Assembly: GCF_037977235.1 (NCBI RefSeq)
Contig: NZ_CP150276.1
Location: forward strand, 2,108,001 to 2,172,000
Reading direction: 5' to 3'
Length of the DNA: 64,000 nt
Source of the DNA: Paenibacillus sp. FSL K6-0276
GTDB lineage: Bacteria > Bacillota > Bacilli > Paenibacillales > Paenibacillaceae
Shown piece after piece: positions 25,329-33,713 of this stretch. The notes beneath the pieces are model-generated. The model made no database searches. It worked only from the letters and a program-made list of their open reading frames with translations, and was not told the DNA's origin. Position numbers and translations under genes: made by a program. Positions within the stretch are counted from its first letter, which is position 1, and each line of letters starts with the position of its first letter.

Positions 25329-26153
25329 TTGGAGTTTAAAGGAGCAATGGGCGGTTTATACCGCATCACAGAATGGATTACACGTATCGCAGCTAGTAAT
25401 ATCTTATGGGCACTATGTTCCGCCCCGTTTTTGTTTTTTGGTGTGATGAAGATGATTATGTTAGGGACAAGCACGGGCGGTGTAAATGAGCAGCTCACAT
25501 TGAACTGGGCAATGGGGATTTTGGCACCATTTACAGTATTTCCTGCTTCAGCGGCATTATTTACCGTAGTACGCAAATGGGTTATGGGGAATACGGATGT
25601 AGGGACTTTTCGTACATTTTTTCAGGGGTATAAAGAGAATTATTTAAAGAGTATGCTCGGAGGAGTCATCTATACATTGATGTTCGTTATTATGTACGTC
25701 GATGTAACGGTTTACATGACACAAATGCCTGACTTCAGAATTGTTGGTATTTTGATGTTAGTGCTCATGATTATTTTGTCAGTGTCTATGTTTAACTTCT
25801 TTTCCATTGTCGTTCATTATCAAATGAGCTTTAAACAAGTGATGACGAACTCATTTTTGCTGACTATAGCACGTCCAATTCGCGTGTTCTCAACTTTGAT
25901 TGCAGCTGCAGTTCTTGTTTATATTGGTCTGAGATATCCAGCGCTGTATTTCATCTGTATTCCAACGTTGATTGCGATGGCTGCTTTCTTTAACTTCTAT
26001 GCTACCTATAACAAACTGCAATTGCAGGTGGAGCAGAAGAAACTGAAAGAGCAAGAAGAGCAAGAAGCTGCTTTGAATAATCAAGATGATGAAGACGACG
26101 ATGAAGACGATTATGAAGACGATGTTGAGAATAAAGATATAAAACGTATTTAA
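25329..26153 (+). CDS. DUF624 (YesL-type) membrane protein
   Basis: 274 residues with five or six membrane helices. The opening ...GGLYRITEWITRIAASNILW and the NFFSIVVHYQMSFKQ region are typical of DUF624 proteins, often found near sugar-ABC systems (YesL); none is adjacent here. The C-terminal 35 residues are extremely acidic (runs of D and E), unusual for the family. The start is TTG 25329, preceded by AGAGGAGGAAGGG. Confidence 0.78.
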   Translation: MEFKGAMGGLYRITEWITRIAASNILWALCSAPFLFFGVMKMIMLGTSTGGVNEQLTLNWAMGILAPFTVFPASAALFTVVRKWVMGNTDVGTFRTFFQGYKENYLKSMLGGVIYTLMFVIMYVDVTVYMTQMPDFRIVGILMLVLMIILSVSMFNFFSIVVHYQMSFKQVMTNSFLLTIARPIRVFSTLIAAAVLVYIGLRYPALYFICIPTLIAMAAFFNFYATYNKLQLQVEQKKLKEQEEQEAALNNQDDEDDDEDDYEDDVENKDIKRI

Positions 26154-26223
26154 TAAAAGACGAGCATTGAGCATTGGAAATCATCAGGTATTTAATTCCA
26201 ATGTAAAATAAAGCGCATACAGG

Positions 26224-26252
26224 TTTACTTTTTCGTTAAAACGCAATATAAT
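26224..26252 (+). promoter_or_regulatory. Promoter of the 6S RNA
   Basis: TTTACT (26224-26229), 17 bases, TATAAT (26247-26252). The predicted start at about 26258 coincides with the first base of the closing stem. Confidence 0.75.
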
Positions 26253-26257
26253 AATAA

Positions 26258-26447
26258 CAAATCCTGCGATGTTCGTTACGGTTGCTCGTTGTTTTGAACC
26301 AATGATAATGTCTTGGGAGATCTACACGAAGCGCAGCTGAACAGCCCTGTCTATATGACCTGGGGAATTCAAAAACGTTTTCTGCGGTCACCCACCTGCT
26401 ATAGCAGGTTCAGAAGACACTGTAGCCGGACGGCATAAGCGGGTTTT
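26258..26447 (+). ncRNA. ssrS: 6S RNA (SsrS)
   Basis: About 190 nt with the 6S plan: a long interrupted closing stem, a large open region and a terminal arm. AAATCCTGC (26259-26267) pairs with GCGGGTTTT (26439-26447), ATG with CAT, TTCG with CGGA, and TTACGGT (26276-26282) with ACTGTAG (26419-26425). A short hairpin ACCTGC/GCAGGT (26394-26409) lies in the 3' half of the central region. 6S RNA binds sigma-A RNA polymerase and mimics an open promoter. It has its own promoter and a downstream terminator, and no ORF crosses it. The call rests on structure and consensus recall, not a covariance search. Confidence 0.78.
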
Positions 26448-26461
26448 CTATTGTTTAGGCC

Positions 26462-26506
26462 AAAGCGCCCTGTTTCCCGTGAAAGTTGGGAGCGGGCGCT
26501 TTTTTG
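26462..26506 (+). terminator. Terminator after 6S RNA
   Basis: AAAGCGCCC (26462-26470) pairs with GGGCGCTTT (26494-26502), inner TCCC with GGGA, followed by a T run. Confidence 0.88.
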
Positions 26507-26608
26507 TATGTCTGGAACAAGAAGAAAGTGAGCAATACCCTTTTGTTCCTGAGACAAGAGTGTTACACTTAGAATAATGAACTTGGGATTTGTAGAGGGG
26601 GAAGAATT

Positions 26609-26998
26609 TTGTCGTTAAAAAGAACCTTGGTCGGTTTATTCCGCAGTCATGATGGAACAAGCGACCGCGCAAAAGATCCGACATTAAAAACGCGTTATTA
26701 CAATCTAACGAAAGACAAAGCTTGGGAGGAAGTTTCATCAACGCTTAAGAAAGTTCCTGGATTCAAGGTGCTTCATGAAGTGGAGTCAGTAGGTGAGATT
26801 ACACTAGAGAAGAGAACGGCATTCGGCCGTACACTGGACATTACTGTCTCAGTGCTCAATACCACGCCTGTACGTTGTGGCGTAGATATGTACTCAGCAT
26901 CTAGAGGTTCGCTAGGCGATCTGGGTGCTAACTACCGTGTTATTCAGCGGTTGTATGCGTCTTTGGACAAAAAATTAGGAAAACACAAAGCGGACTAA
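26609..26998 (+). CDS. Conserved-looking small cytosolic protein (129 aa)
   Basis: Begins MSLKRTLVGLFRSHDGTSDR and has an alternating strand/helix pattern with VPGFKVLHEVESVGEITLEK and DITVSVLNTTPVRCGVDMYS. It resembles the DUF1499-like group by eye, but I cannot fix the family. No membrane segment or signal peptide. The start is TTG 26609 with a GGGGGA site at 26597-26602. Flanked by the 6S terminator and its own terminator, so monocistronic. Confidence 0.6.
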   Translation: MSLKRTLVGLFRSHDGTSDRAKDPTLKTRYYNLTKDKAWEEVSSTLKKVPGFKVLHEVESVGEITLEKRTAFGRTLDITVSVLNTTPVRCGVDMYSASRGSLGDLGANYRVIQRLYASLDKKLGKHKAD

Positions 26999-27045
26999 TT
27001 TTCAGAGATCCGTAAAAACCTTCTTACTTAGGGATAGTATGAATG

Positions 27046-27059
27046 CGTTTACGTAAACG
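27046..27059. promoter_or_regulatory. Perfect 14-bp palindrome of LacI-operator type
   Basis: CGTTTACGTAAACG, with the central ACGT-type symmetry common in LacI-family operators. It lies 48 bases after a stop codon and before a terminator, with no convincing promoter next to it. Confidence 0.3.
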
Positions 27060-27099
27060 ATCAGCTGCTCTGAATGTTATCGATAAATCTTTCTATTAC

Positions 27100-27139
27100 A
27101 AAAAAAGCGGGAGAAGGATGGACCTTCTTCCGCTTTTTT
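27100..27139. terminator. Bidirectional terminator
   Basis: Long stem AAAAAAGCGGGAGAAGG / CCTTCTTCCGCTTTTTT with one G-U pair; T runs on both strands. It serves the 129-aa gene and possibly tpx from the other side. Confidence 0.88.
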
Positions 27140-27140
27140 C

Positions 27141-27242
27141 AAAATATAAGAAAGTATAAGTTTTATACCTATACCTTATGTCTTATATTTCTCGCATAAA
27201 CGCTTGTCGTCCCTTATAAGGACGACAAAGGCATTTATGCTT
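27141..27242 (+). repeat. Two-hairpin intergenic repeat, copy C
   Basis: Hairpin 1 is as in copies A and B. Hairpin 2 has a changed but still paired stem: TTGTCGTC with GACGACAA, and outer GCATAAA with TTTATGC. It directly follows a terminator and lies 55 bases past the end of tpx. Confidence 0.85.
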
Positions 27243-27296
27243 GCAGTGATAAGTAAGTATTGTCGTAAATTGCTACTGATCTACTGCCCTTTAGAA

Positions 27297-27815
27297 TTAG
27301 AGCAGCTCCTTCACAGCAGCTATAGCATCTTCATAATTAGGGTGCTCAGTCATTTCACTCAAATATTCAACATAGGTGAGTGTGTTGCTCTTGTCTAGTA
27401 CAAAAATAGAACGCATATCTAACCGGAATTCATTGATTAGAACACCATAAGCTTGTCCGAATGAGGCTGCTTTGTGATCGGATAGAGTAATTACGCGATC
27501 GATACCTGCAGCGCCACACCAGCGGGCTTGAGCGAATGGTAGGTCCATACTAACCGTGAGGATAACTACATCGTCACCCAGCTCTGCAGCTTCGCTATTG
27601 AATCGGCGCGTCTGTGCATCACATACACCAGTATCTAGAGAAGGGACAACACTGATCAGCTTGATTTTACCGGCATAATCACTAAGAGACACTTCTTCCA
27701 GTAGATTCTTACTAAGAACAAAATCGGGGGCGGGATCACCAGCTGTAAGCTTGGGTCCTACGAGAGTAATGGGGTTGCCTTTGAAAGTAGCTACGCCTGT
27801 TCTTTCTTGCGTCAT
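27297..27815 (-). CDS. tpx: Thiol peroxidase
   Basis: 172 residues. Atypical 2-Cys peroxiredoxin that reduces lipid and hydrogen peroxides in the cytoplasm with thioredoxin. Peroxidatic Cys about residue 65 in [12 protein letters not shown]; resolving Cys about residue 100 in ARWCGAAG; N-terminal [10 protein letters not shown] is Tpx-specific. A GAGGAGG site precedes the ATG. Divergent from the rhomboid gene; the two promoters share a gap of about 115 bases. Confidence 0.95.
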   Translation of the reverse strand: MTQERTGVATFKGNPITLVGPKLTAGDPAPDFVLSKNLLEEVSLSDYAGKIKLISVVPSLDTGVCDAQTRRFNSEAAELGDDVVILTVSMDLPFAQARWCGAAGIDRVITLSDHKAASFGQAYGVLINEFRLDMRSIFVLDKSNTLTYVEYLSEMTEHPNYEDAIAAVKELL

Positions 27816-27931
27816 ATCCTTGTTTTCCTCCTCGAATTGTAATATTGGCTCTTACTGCCACAATAAATTATAATCTTATTTACAGGGAGTTGTCCAACAA
27901 GGCAAGATATAAACGTAAAGGGATGGGTGTA

Positions 27932-28567
27932 ATGATATTTATACGGTATGAAAATTGGAAAAGTTATCTCCGGTATTACCCGGTAACATGTCTTCTCATA
28001 GTGGCTAACGTGATCATGTTTATCCTCATGACGTTCAATGGAGGATCAACTAATATTCAAACGCTTGTTGATTTTGGTGCTATAGTTGATGTTAGTCCAT
28101 TTAAAGAGGAACTATGGCGCTATGTGGCGGCTATTTTTTTACATAATGGGTTTTCCCATCTATTCTTTAATAGCTTTACTCTGCTGGTGTTTGCACCGCC
28201 TCTGGAGCGCCTGCTTGGCTGGTGGCGATATGCTATTCTTTATGTGGTGGGTGGAGTTCTTGCGAATGTTCTAACGATTGCGATCAGCAGTCGCTCAGCA
28301 TTAGGGGTAGGCACGGTATCAGTAGGTGCTTCTGGAGCGATCTACGCCGTTTATGGCGCATTTTTATACATTGCTGTTATTCAACGGGCGATGATGGACG
28401 AAGGCTCGCGAAAGACATTATTCGGATTGTTAGTAATCGGGATAATTATGTCGTTTGCAACACCGAATGTGAATTGGGTTGCACATATCGGAGGTTTGGT
28501 TTCAGGCTTTTTCCTATATGGACTTATTATTCGTATATTTAATAAAAGCCTAAGACAGGGGCGATGA
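27932..28567 (+). CDS. Rhomboid family intramembrane serine protease
   Basis: 211 residues with six membrane helices. Rhomboid motifs: LWRYVAAIFLHNGFSHLFFNSF, the catalytic serine in VSVGASGAIYAVYG, and the catalytic histidine in VNWVAHIGGLVSGF. ATG 27932 is favoured (AAAGGGATGGG upstream), giving MIFIRYENWKSYLRYYP; starts further upstream (27923, 27845) are less well placed. It is followed four bases later by a LysR gene, so the two share a transcript. Confidence 0.9.
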   Translation: MIFIRYENWKSYLRYYPVTCLLIVANVIMFILMTFNGGSTNIQTLVDFGAIVDVSPFKEELWRYVAAIFLHNGFSHLFFNSFTLLVFAPPLERLLGWWRYAILYVVGGVLANVLTIAISSRSALGVGTVSVGASGAIYAVYGAFLYIAVIQRAMMDEGSRKTLFGLLVIGIIMSFATPNVNWVAHIGGLVSGFFLYGLIIRIFNKSLRQGR

Positions 28568-28571
28568 TGGA

Positions 28572-29486
28572 GTGGAGCTAAGACAGCTGCAATATTTTCT
28601 AAAGGTAGCCCAAAAAGAACATGTAACAAGAGCGGCGGAGGAACTTCATGTAGCGCAATCTGCGGTAAGTCGTCAGATTCATCAGTTGGAGCAAGAGCTT
28701 GGGGTTGACTTGTTCATGCAAAAAGGGCGTAATTTGCAGCTAACGCCAGTTGGACAGCTCTTTTGCAAGCGGGTGGATAGTATCCTTAAGGAGTTGGAAC
28801 ATTCGGTAAATGAAGTGCATGAATTTCTGGATCCGGAGCGTGGGGAGATTCGTATTGGATTTCCTCACAGCCTTGGCACGCATCTTATTCCCACTATCGT
28901 TGCAGAATTCCGCCAGTACTATCCCCATGTTAAGTTTCGTTTTAAGCAGGGGTCGTACCCTTCTTTGATAAAAGATGTATTGTCTGGTGAGGTGGATTTA
29001 ACATTTATTTCGCCTTTTCCGGAAAACGATGAGCATGTCTCAGGGGATATTGTTATGACTGAAGAGTTATTTGCAATACTTCCACAGAATCATCGGCTGG
29101 CAGGAGAGTCAGAGATCCGTTTGGAACAGCTTCAAAAAGAAAAGTTTGTTCTGTTCAGTCAGGGTTATTCTCTGAGACCGATCGTTTGGCAAGCATGCCT
29201 GCAGGCTGGATTTCAACCGCAAATTGCATTTGAAGGTGGGGAGACCGATACCATTCGTGGTTTAGTGGCGGCAGGGATGGGTGTAAGCCTTCTTCCGGAG
29301 ATGGCGTTCTATCAGACGAATCCTCTCCAGCCGGCTCAGGTAAGGGTTGTTGAGCCTGCTGTGACGAGGACGGTTGGTTTGATTTATCGAACAGATAGTA
29401 AGTTGCCGCTGGTTGCGCGTTCGTTTCGGACTTTTTTGATATCCTATTTTAAAGCTAGACAAAACAATACCCCGGTTGGCTCTTAG
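28572..29486 (+). CDS. LysR family transcriptional regulator (GltC-like)
   Basis: 304 residues. The N-terminal winged helix reads MELRQLQYFLKVAQKEHVTR then AAEELHVAQSAVSRQIHQLE, very like B. subtilis GltC, and the effector domain keeps IRIGFPHSLGTHLIPTIV and GLVAAGMGVSLLPE. GltC activates glutamate synthase genes, but no gltAB lies in the window, so the target is unknown. Start is GTG 28572 with AGGGG nine bases upstream. The stop codon lies inside the loop of the downstream terminator. Confidence 0.87.
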   Translation: MELRQLQYFLKVAQKEHVTRAAEELHVAQSAVSRQIHQLEQELGVDLFMQKGRNLQLTPVGQLFCKRVDSILKELEHSVNEVHEFLDPERGEIRIGFPHSLGTHLIPTIVAEFRQYYPHVKFRFKQGSYPSLIKDVLSGEVDLTFISPFPENDEHVSGDIVMTEELFAILPQNHRLAGESEIRLEQLQKEKFVLFSQGYSLRPIVWQACLQAGFQPQIAFEGGETDTIRGLVAAGMGVSLLPEMAFYQTNPLQPAQVRVVEPAVTRTVGLIYRTDSKLPLVARSFRTFLISYFKARQNNTPVGS

Positions 29487-29505
29487 CCTTCCGGGGTTTC
29501 TTTTT
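29469..29505. terminator. Terminator overlapping the LysR gene end
   Basis: ACCCCGG (29469-29475) pairs with CCGGGGT (29491-29497), then TTCTTTTT. The LysR TAG at 29484-29486 lies in the loop. The minus strand also has a T-rich exit, so it may serve the convergent peptidase gene. Confidence 0.82.
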
Positions 29506-29520
29506 GTGCTGTGATTTGTA

Positions 29521-30189
29521 TTAGTCGCGGTTACCTAAAAAGACGGTAATCAAACGAAGCAGTTCGAGTAAGGATACTAGTGCGGCGGCGACGTATGTTA
29601 ATGCAGCTGCATTTAGGACTTTGGCTACTCCGCGTTCCTCTTCGTTACGAATGTAGCCTTGCTCTACCATGACTTGGCGTGCCCGGTTGCTGGCATTGAA
29701 CTCAACTGGCAGTGTCACAAGCTGGAAGGCAACAGCGGCCGAGAAGAAGATGATACCAAGGCCTACAAGGTTAAAGTAACCGAATATGAATCCTGCCATA
29801 AGCATGAATGGTGCTATGCCTGATGCGAAATTAACTACTGGGAACATCCTGTGACGGAGTGTTAACATAGGATAACTAACTTTATGCTGAATGGCGTGAC
29901 CCACTTCGTGACAAGCGACAGATACTGCTGCGATAGAACTCTCATAATAAACAGGCTCTGATAAGCGTACAACTCTGTGAATCGGATCATAATGGTCAGA
30001 AAGCGTACCTCTTACAGGCTCAATCGGAACATCGTGAAGTCCGTTTGCGTCGAGCATGCGTCTAGCTGCTTCATATCCTGTCAGACCGTTCAAGTTGGCC
30101 ACCTTGGACCATTTGCTGAATGTCCCTTTAACTCTGAACTGGGCCCATAATGAAAAGATAAAGGCGATAATTACTAATAGATACATCAT
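29521..30189 (-). CDS. YugP-like membrane zinc metallopeptidase
   Basis: 222 residues with a membrane helix at the N-terminus, the zinc motif in ACHEVGHAIQHK near residue 95, and three hydrophobic segments after it. This is the Zn_peptidase_2 (PF04298, DUF2072) family; substrates are unknown. Further family features are LNGLTGYEAARRML near the N-terminus and PVEFNASNRA. GGAGG lies upstream of two adjacent ATG codons. It is 35 bases after the MerR gene and probably in its operon. Confidence 0.87.
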   Translation of the reverse strand: MMYLLVIIAFIFSLWAQFRVKGTFSKWSKVANLNGLTGYEAARRMLDANGLHDVPIEPVRGTLSDHYDPIHRVVRLSEPVYYESSIAAVSVACHEVGHAIQHKVSYPMLTLRHRMFPVVNFASGIAPFMLMAGFIFGYFNLVGLGIIFFSAAVAFQLVTLPVEFNASNRARQVMVEQGYIRNEEERGVAKVLNAAALTYVAAALVSLLELLRLITVFLGNRD

Positions 30190-30224
30190 AGCTGCATTCC
30201 TCCACTGTATTGTAAATATGGTAT

Positions 30225-30659
30225 TTACATTGGCGGTCCTTGCGTAAGCAATAGAAGCCGAATCGCCTCCATGCAGGCCACTCCTTGTGGGAGTAAGTTA
30301 GAGAGCGCGCGTCTGGCCTGTCCCGGCTTCAGACCGCTTATAATTGGTTCAAGTGCCTTTACTTCACGTTCTAGTCGCTGCATATGCTGCTCAAGCTCGA
30401 CTAATTTATCAGATACGTCAGTTTCAGGAGTAGCCTCGCTCCATTTGCTCATCATGGATTTGATTTCTTCCAATGAATACTTGTCATGCTTTAATTGATT
30501 AATACGTTCTAAGGTGACCAAGGTTTCATAACTGTAAAGTCGGTAATTTTTGGTGCTTCTTGACTCTGGGGAGATTAACCCCAATTTCGTGTAATAATCA
30601 ATGGTACGCTCACTGATGTGAGCAGCCTTAGCTAATTCTCCGATTCGATATAGAATCAT
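30225..30659 (-). CDS. MerR family transcriptional regulator
   Basis: 144 residues. The N-terminal MerR domain reads YRIGELAKAAHISERTIDYY then TKLGLISPESRSTKNYRLYS, followed by a long coiled-coil helix (VELEQHMQRLEREVKALEP). No cysteine cluster at the C-terminus, so a metal sensor of the classic type is unlikely. Located upstream of the YugP-like peptidase gene, which is the first candidate target. Confidence 0.88.
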   Translation of the reverse strand: MILYRIGELAKAAHISERTIDYYTKLGLISPESRSTKNYRLYSYETLVTLERINQLKHDKYSLEEIKSMMSKWSEATPETDVSDKLVELEQHMQRLEREVKALEPIISGLKPGQARRALSNLLPQGVACMEAIRLLLLTQGPPM

Positions 30660-31119
30660 ATCCCCATGCTACCTCGCCTCACTAATCGAATTCGACTGTC
30701 CATAAAGGGTAGTCATCTCCTATATTGGTGGTTTCTATTATGCTATCTGTAATGATAACAAACTGGAAACCATACAGTCAAACGTCATACTTTCATAAAG
30801 TATATGCATTAAAGAGAGTTTATTCATGAAAGGTGATGCCTTGTTTATATACAATACACTCAAACTCCCAGTGATATCAAATTTGAAGAGGATATGATCA
30901 TTTGTATAATTCAATTATAAACATTACATTTGGCGTTATGTTTGTGCGGGAATTGATAAAGGGAATTCGATAAAAAGTAATATTAGATTGTATGTTCACG
31001 TAGTTATTTCAATGAATGCGTAGCTGGTATGAGTCCAAGTTAGTGGCTATAGTTCATGTATACTATGAAGATTTCGCGAGCTTGAAGAAAATAAAATAAA
31101 AACATTCCCGAAAATAGTC
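30660..31119. other. Gene-free A+T-rich stretch
   Basis: About 460 bases upstream of both the MerR gene (minus) and the ammonium transporter gene (plus). It must hold the MerR promoter, but I see no convincing box. No ORF with a ribosome binding site and no strong hairpin. Confidence 0.5.
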
Positions 31120-31149
31120 TTGTCAATTTACCTGACTTCTGATTATAAT
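31120..31149 (+). promoter_or_regulatory. Promoter of the ammonium transporter operon
   Basis: TTGTCA (31120-31125), 18 bases, TATAAT (31144-31149). Confidence 0.7.
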
Positions 31150-31170
31150 GACATTAAGATTTTCACGCTT

Positions 31171-31187
31171 TGTTAGAAAATATAACA
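31171..31187 (+). promoter_or_regulatory. GlnR/TnrA-type operator
   Basis: TGTTAGAAAATATAACA matches the TGTNAN7TNACA consensus of GlnR and TnrA exactly. It lies about 20 bases downstream of the -10 and 19 bases before the start codon, a position that suggests repression. Confidence 0.75.
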
Positions 31188-31205
31188 TTGGGGAGTGGGG
31201 TAAAA

Positions 31206-32600
31206 ATGAAAAAGAAATGGTTGATGATGTTACTAGCCATGATTACGCTGATGGTTTATCCGGTAAGTGCTTTTGCAGCGGACGGTCCGACAAACGCAGA
31301 TTTGCAGGTCGGGTTGGACACCGCGTTTACCTTCCTGGCATTCATCTTAGTCTTCTTTATGCAAGCAGGGTTTGCGATGCTTGAAGCAGGTTCGGTTCGA
31401 ATGAAGAATGCAGGTCACGTAGCCGGTAAAACGGTACTGACGCTGGCCATTGCGAGTCTTTGTTTCTGGGCTGTTGGCTTTGGACTTGGTTTCGGTAACG
31501 GTAACGGCTTCTTCGGTACTACAGGCTTCTTGTACGGCGGAGATTCAACAGCATCTTCTTTTGAATCACTTACATTTTCTGATGTAACTTTAAATGTTAA
31601 ATTCTTGTTCCAAATGGCCTTTGCAGCAGTTTCCTTGGCTATCGTATCTGGAGGTATGGCAGAACGTGCTAAGATAAGTGTGTATATTATATTCGGAATT
31701 ATATTCTCGGTCGTAATTTATCCGGTCGTAGCGCACTGGGTATGGGGCGGCGGTTGGTTGGCTGAGCTAGGTATGCAAGATTATGCAGGTTCCACGGTTG
31801 TCCATCTTACAGGTGCAACAGCAGCAGTAATGGCAACCATATTGCTTAAGCCACGACTTGGTAAGTTTAATAAAGAAGGTAAACCTGTTATTATTCCAGG
31901 TCATAACCAAGTATTCACTGTACTCGGTGTTATTATCCTCTGGTTTGGTTGGTTCGGATTCAATCCAGGTAGTGCTTTGTCCCCTATGGGAGGTTTCTTC
32001 GGTCACGTTGCATTAACTACGAATATCGCAGCAGCAGCAGGCGGTTTGGCAGCGTTGATTGCTTCATGGTTGTACTTTGGTAAATCTGATATTCCAGCAA
32101 TGCTGAATGGTGTTCTAGCTGCACTGGTTGCGATCACTGGAGCATGTGCTTACGTTGAACCGTGGGCAGCAATCATTATTGGATTAGTAGCAGGTGCGTT
32201 CACATTCATGACATCTCAATGGTTGGAACGTGCAGGGCTTGACGATCCGATCTATGCTTTCTCAGTACATGGTATTGCAGGGATGTGGGGTGCGGTTTCC
32301 ACAGGTCTATTCGCTGCACCAGATCTTATTACTAAAGGCGCTTTGGTAGGGGAAGCTGGATTGTTCTACGGTGGCGGTTTCCACCAATTGGGTGTTCAAG
32401 TTCTAGGAGTAGTTGGAACATTTGTTTTCGTAGCTGTTCTTTCTTTCATCATCTTGTATGTAATGAAGGTAACTACTGGACTTCGTGTTACGGAAGAAGA
32501 AGAATTGATGGGCCTGGATATCAGTGAGCATGGTACTTACGGATACCCTGAACAAATGAAATTGATCGCAGAATCGGAATCCAAAACCCTTAAACAATAA
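31206..32600 (+). CDS. amtB: Ammonium transporter (Amt family)
   Basis: 464 residues. A signal peptide (MKKKWLMMLLAMITLMVYPV, cut after SAFA) is followed by 11 membrane helices. Amt blocks: FMQAGFAMLEAGSVRMKN, VYPVVAHWVWGGGWLA, FVHLTGATAAV-like (here TVVHLTGATAAV), WFGWFGFNPGSAL and a conserved late histidine in FSVHGIAGMWGAV. Conducts NH4+/NH3 across the membrane. ATG 31206 follows GGGGAGTGGGG. The upstream GlnR/TnrA-type box indicates nitrogen control. No glnK (PII) gene follows; a GlnD-like gene does. Confidence 0.93.
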   Translation: MKKKWLMMLLAMITLMVYPVSAFAADGPTNADLQVGLDTAFTFLAFILVFFMQAGFAMLEAGSVRMKNAGHVAGKTVLTLAIASLCFWAVGFGLGFGNGNGFFGTTGFLYGGDSTASSFESLTFSDVTLNVKFLFQMAFAAVSLAIVSGGMAERAKISVYIIFGIIFSVVIYPVVAHWVWGGGWLAELGMQDYAGSTVVHLTGATAAVMATILLKPRLGKFNKEGKPVIIPGHNQVFTVLGVIILWFGWFGFNPGSALSPMGGFFGHVALTTNIAAAAGGLAALIASWLYFGKSDIPAMLNGVLAALVAITGACAYVEPWAAIIIGLVAGAFTFMTSQWLERAGLDDPIYAFSVHGIAGMWGAVSTGLFAAPDLITKGALVGEAGLFYGGGFHQLGVQVLGVVGTFVFVAVLSFIILYVMKVTTGLRVTEEEELMGLDISEHGTYGYPEQMKLIAESESKTLKQ

Positions 32601-32630
32601 TATTAATCCTCGGATAGGGAGGCGGACCGT

Positions 32631-33713
32631 GTGGCTTCGATGGAGTTAACAGATGAGTATAGTGAAGAAAGCTTTAGAACCATCGTCTTAGCCGGTTCGC
32701 CACAGGAACTTAGGGAGAGGCGAATTGCCTGCCAAAGTATACTTCTGGAACAGTTGAATGTTATTCCAATTGAGGAATGGATGTTCCGTGTGAATACGAT
32801 GCATGATCTTATTGCACAAACAGCGGTACTCATATGTGAGGCGCAGATGAAAGAGGCGGGCTATGGCCCGCCTCCCTGTGCTTATTCCTTTATTGTGTTT
32901 GGCAGCAGTGGAAGGCAGGAGGCTACACTGTGGAGCGATCAGGATAATGGTTTGATCGTTGAGGGTGAACCGGATGGGGAGAAGAATAGGTATTTTGAAT
33001 TTTTTGGAATAATGTTATCCGATGTGCTTGAAGAAGTAGGATATGAGAAATGTGCAGGCAAGGTAATGTGCTCCCAATGGATGTGGCGGAAGACGTTATC
33101 TGAATGGATTGAGCAGCTGAAGGATTGGAGAACCCAGCTGGAATGGGAGCCTATCCGGTATCTTATCATTTCTTCGGATATGCGCCATGTTGCAGGAAGT
33201 GCTGAATTATCAGCGTTGTGGCAAGAAGCTTTCTATGAAGGTTTTGCTGATAATGAGAAGTTGTCCGTAGCCGTTCTTCGTAATACAGTCCGTCATAAAG
33301 CGACTTTGAATCTTCTGGGACAGGTGTTAATAGAGCGATTTGGTGATTATGCAGGTGGATTTGATATTAAGTATGGGGTTTATATCCCGTTAGTGAATAT
33401 TGTTAGACGCTTGTCGTTATTACACGGCATTAGAGCTAGCTCGACATTAGACCGAATTGAAGCGCTTAATGGGCTTCATAAGTACCAACATTTGGATGAT
33501 ATCCGGCGAGCTTTCTTGTTGGCGATGCGGATGCGAGTGAACACAACTTATAGCGTCCAAGATGGATTATTAATCAGCAGTGATTATGTTGCAGAGAGTG
33601 AACTGAAGAATAAGCAGCTGTTGTCTGAGCTGCGTGAAAGTCTGCTGCTTGTCAGACGTCTTCATCGGGCGTTGCAGCGTCAGCTCCGCTCAGCGGAAAG
33701 GTGGCGAACATGA
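32631..33713 (+). CDS. GlnD-like (DUF294) nucleotidyltransferase
   Basis: 360 residues. Nucleotidyltransferase motif FGSSGRQEATLWSDQDNGLI (GS...D.D) at about residues 87-106, then a helical DUF294 C-terminal domain ending in RRLHRALQRQL. The usual N-terminal CBS or cNMP domains of larger DUF294 proteins are absent. Family members resemble the catalytic domain of GlnD, but the bacterial stand-alone substrates are not known. GTG start at 32631 with AGGGAGG eight bases upstream, 30 bases after amtB. It overlaps the next gene by ATGA. Confidence 0.78.
   Translation: MASMELTDEYSEESFRTIVLAGSPQELRERRIACQSILLEQLNVIPIEEWMFRVNTMHDLIAQTAVLICEAQMKEAGYGPPPCAYSFIVFGSSGRQEATLWSDQDNGLIVEGEPDGEKNRYFEFFGIMLSDVLEEVGYEKCAGKVMCSQWMWRKTLSEWIEQLKDWRTQLEWEPIRYLIISSDMRHVAGSAELSALWQEAFYEGFADNEKLSVAVLRNTVRHKATLNLLGQVLIERFGDYAGGFDIKYGVYIPLVNIVRRLSLLHGIRASSTLDRIEALNGLHKYQHLDDIRRAFLLAMRMRVNTTYSVQDGLLISSDYVAESELKNKQLLSELRESLLLVRRLHRALQRQLRSAERWRT

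Noticed and set aside
25890..26184. 94-codon minus-strand ORF rich in Ile/Val/Phe
   Set aside because: Antisense of the acidic tail (Asp/Glu codons read backwards give Ile/Val/Phe); not a membrane protein gene.
26339..26440. Tempting to read the hairpins here as a riboswitch
   Set aside because: The long closing stem and central open region fit 6S RNA better, and a terminator separates it from the next gene.
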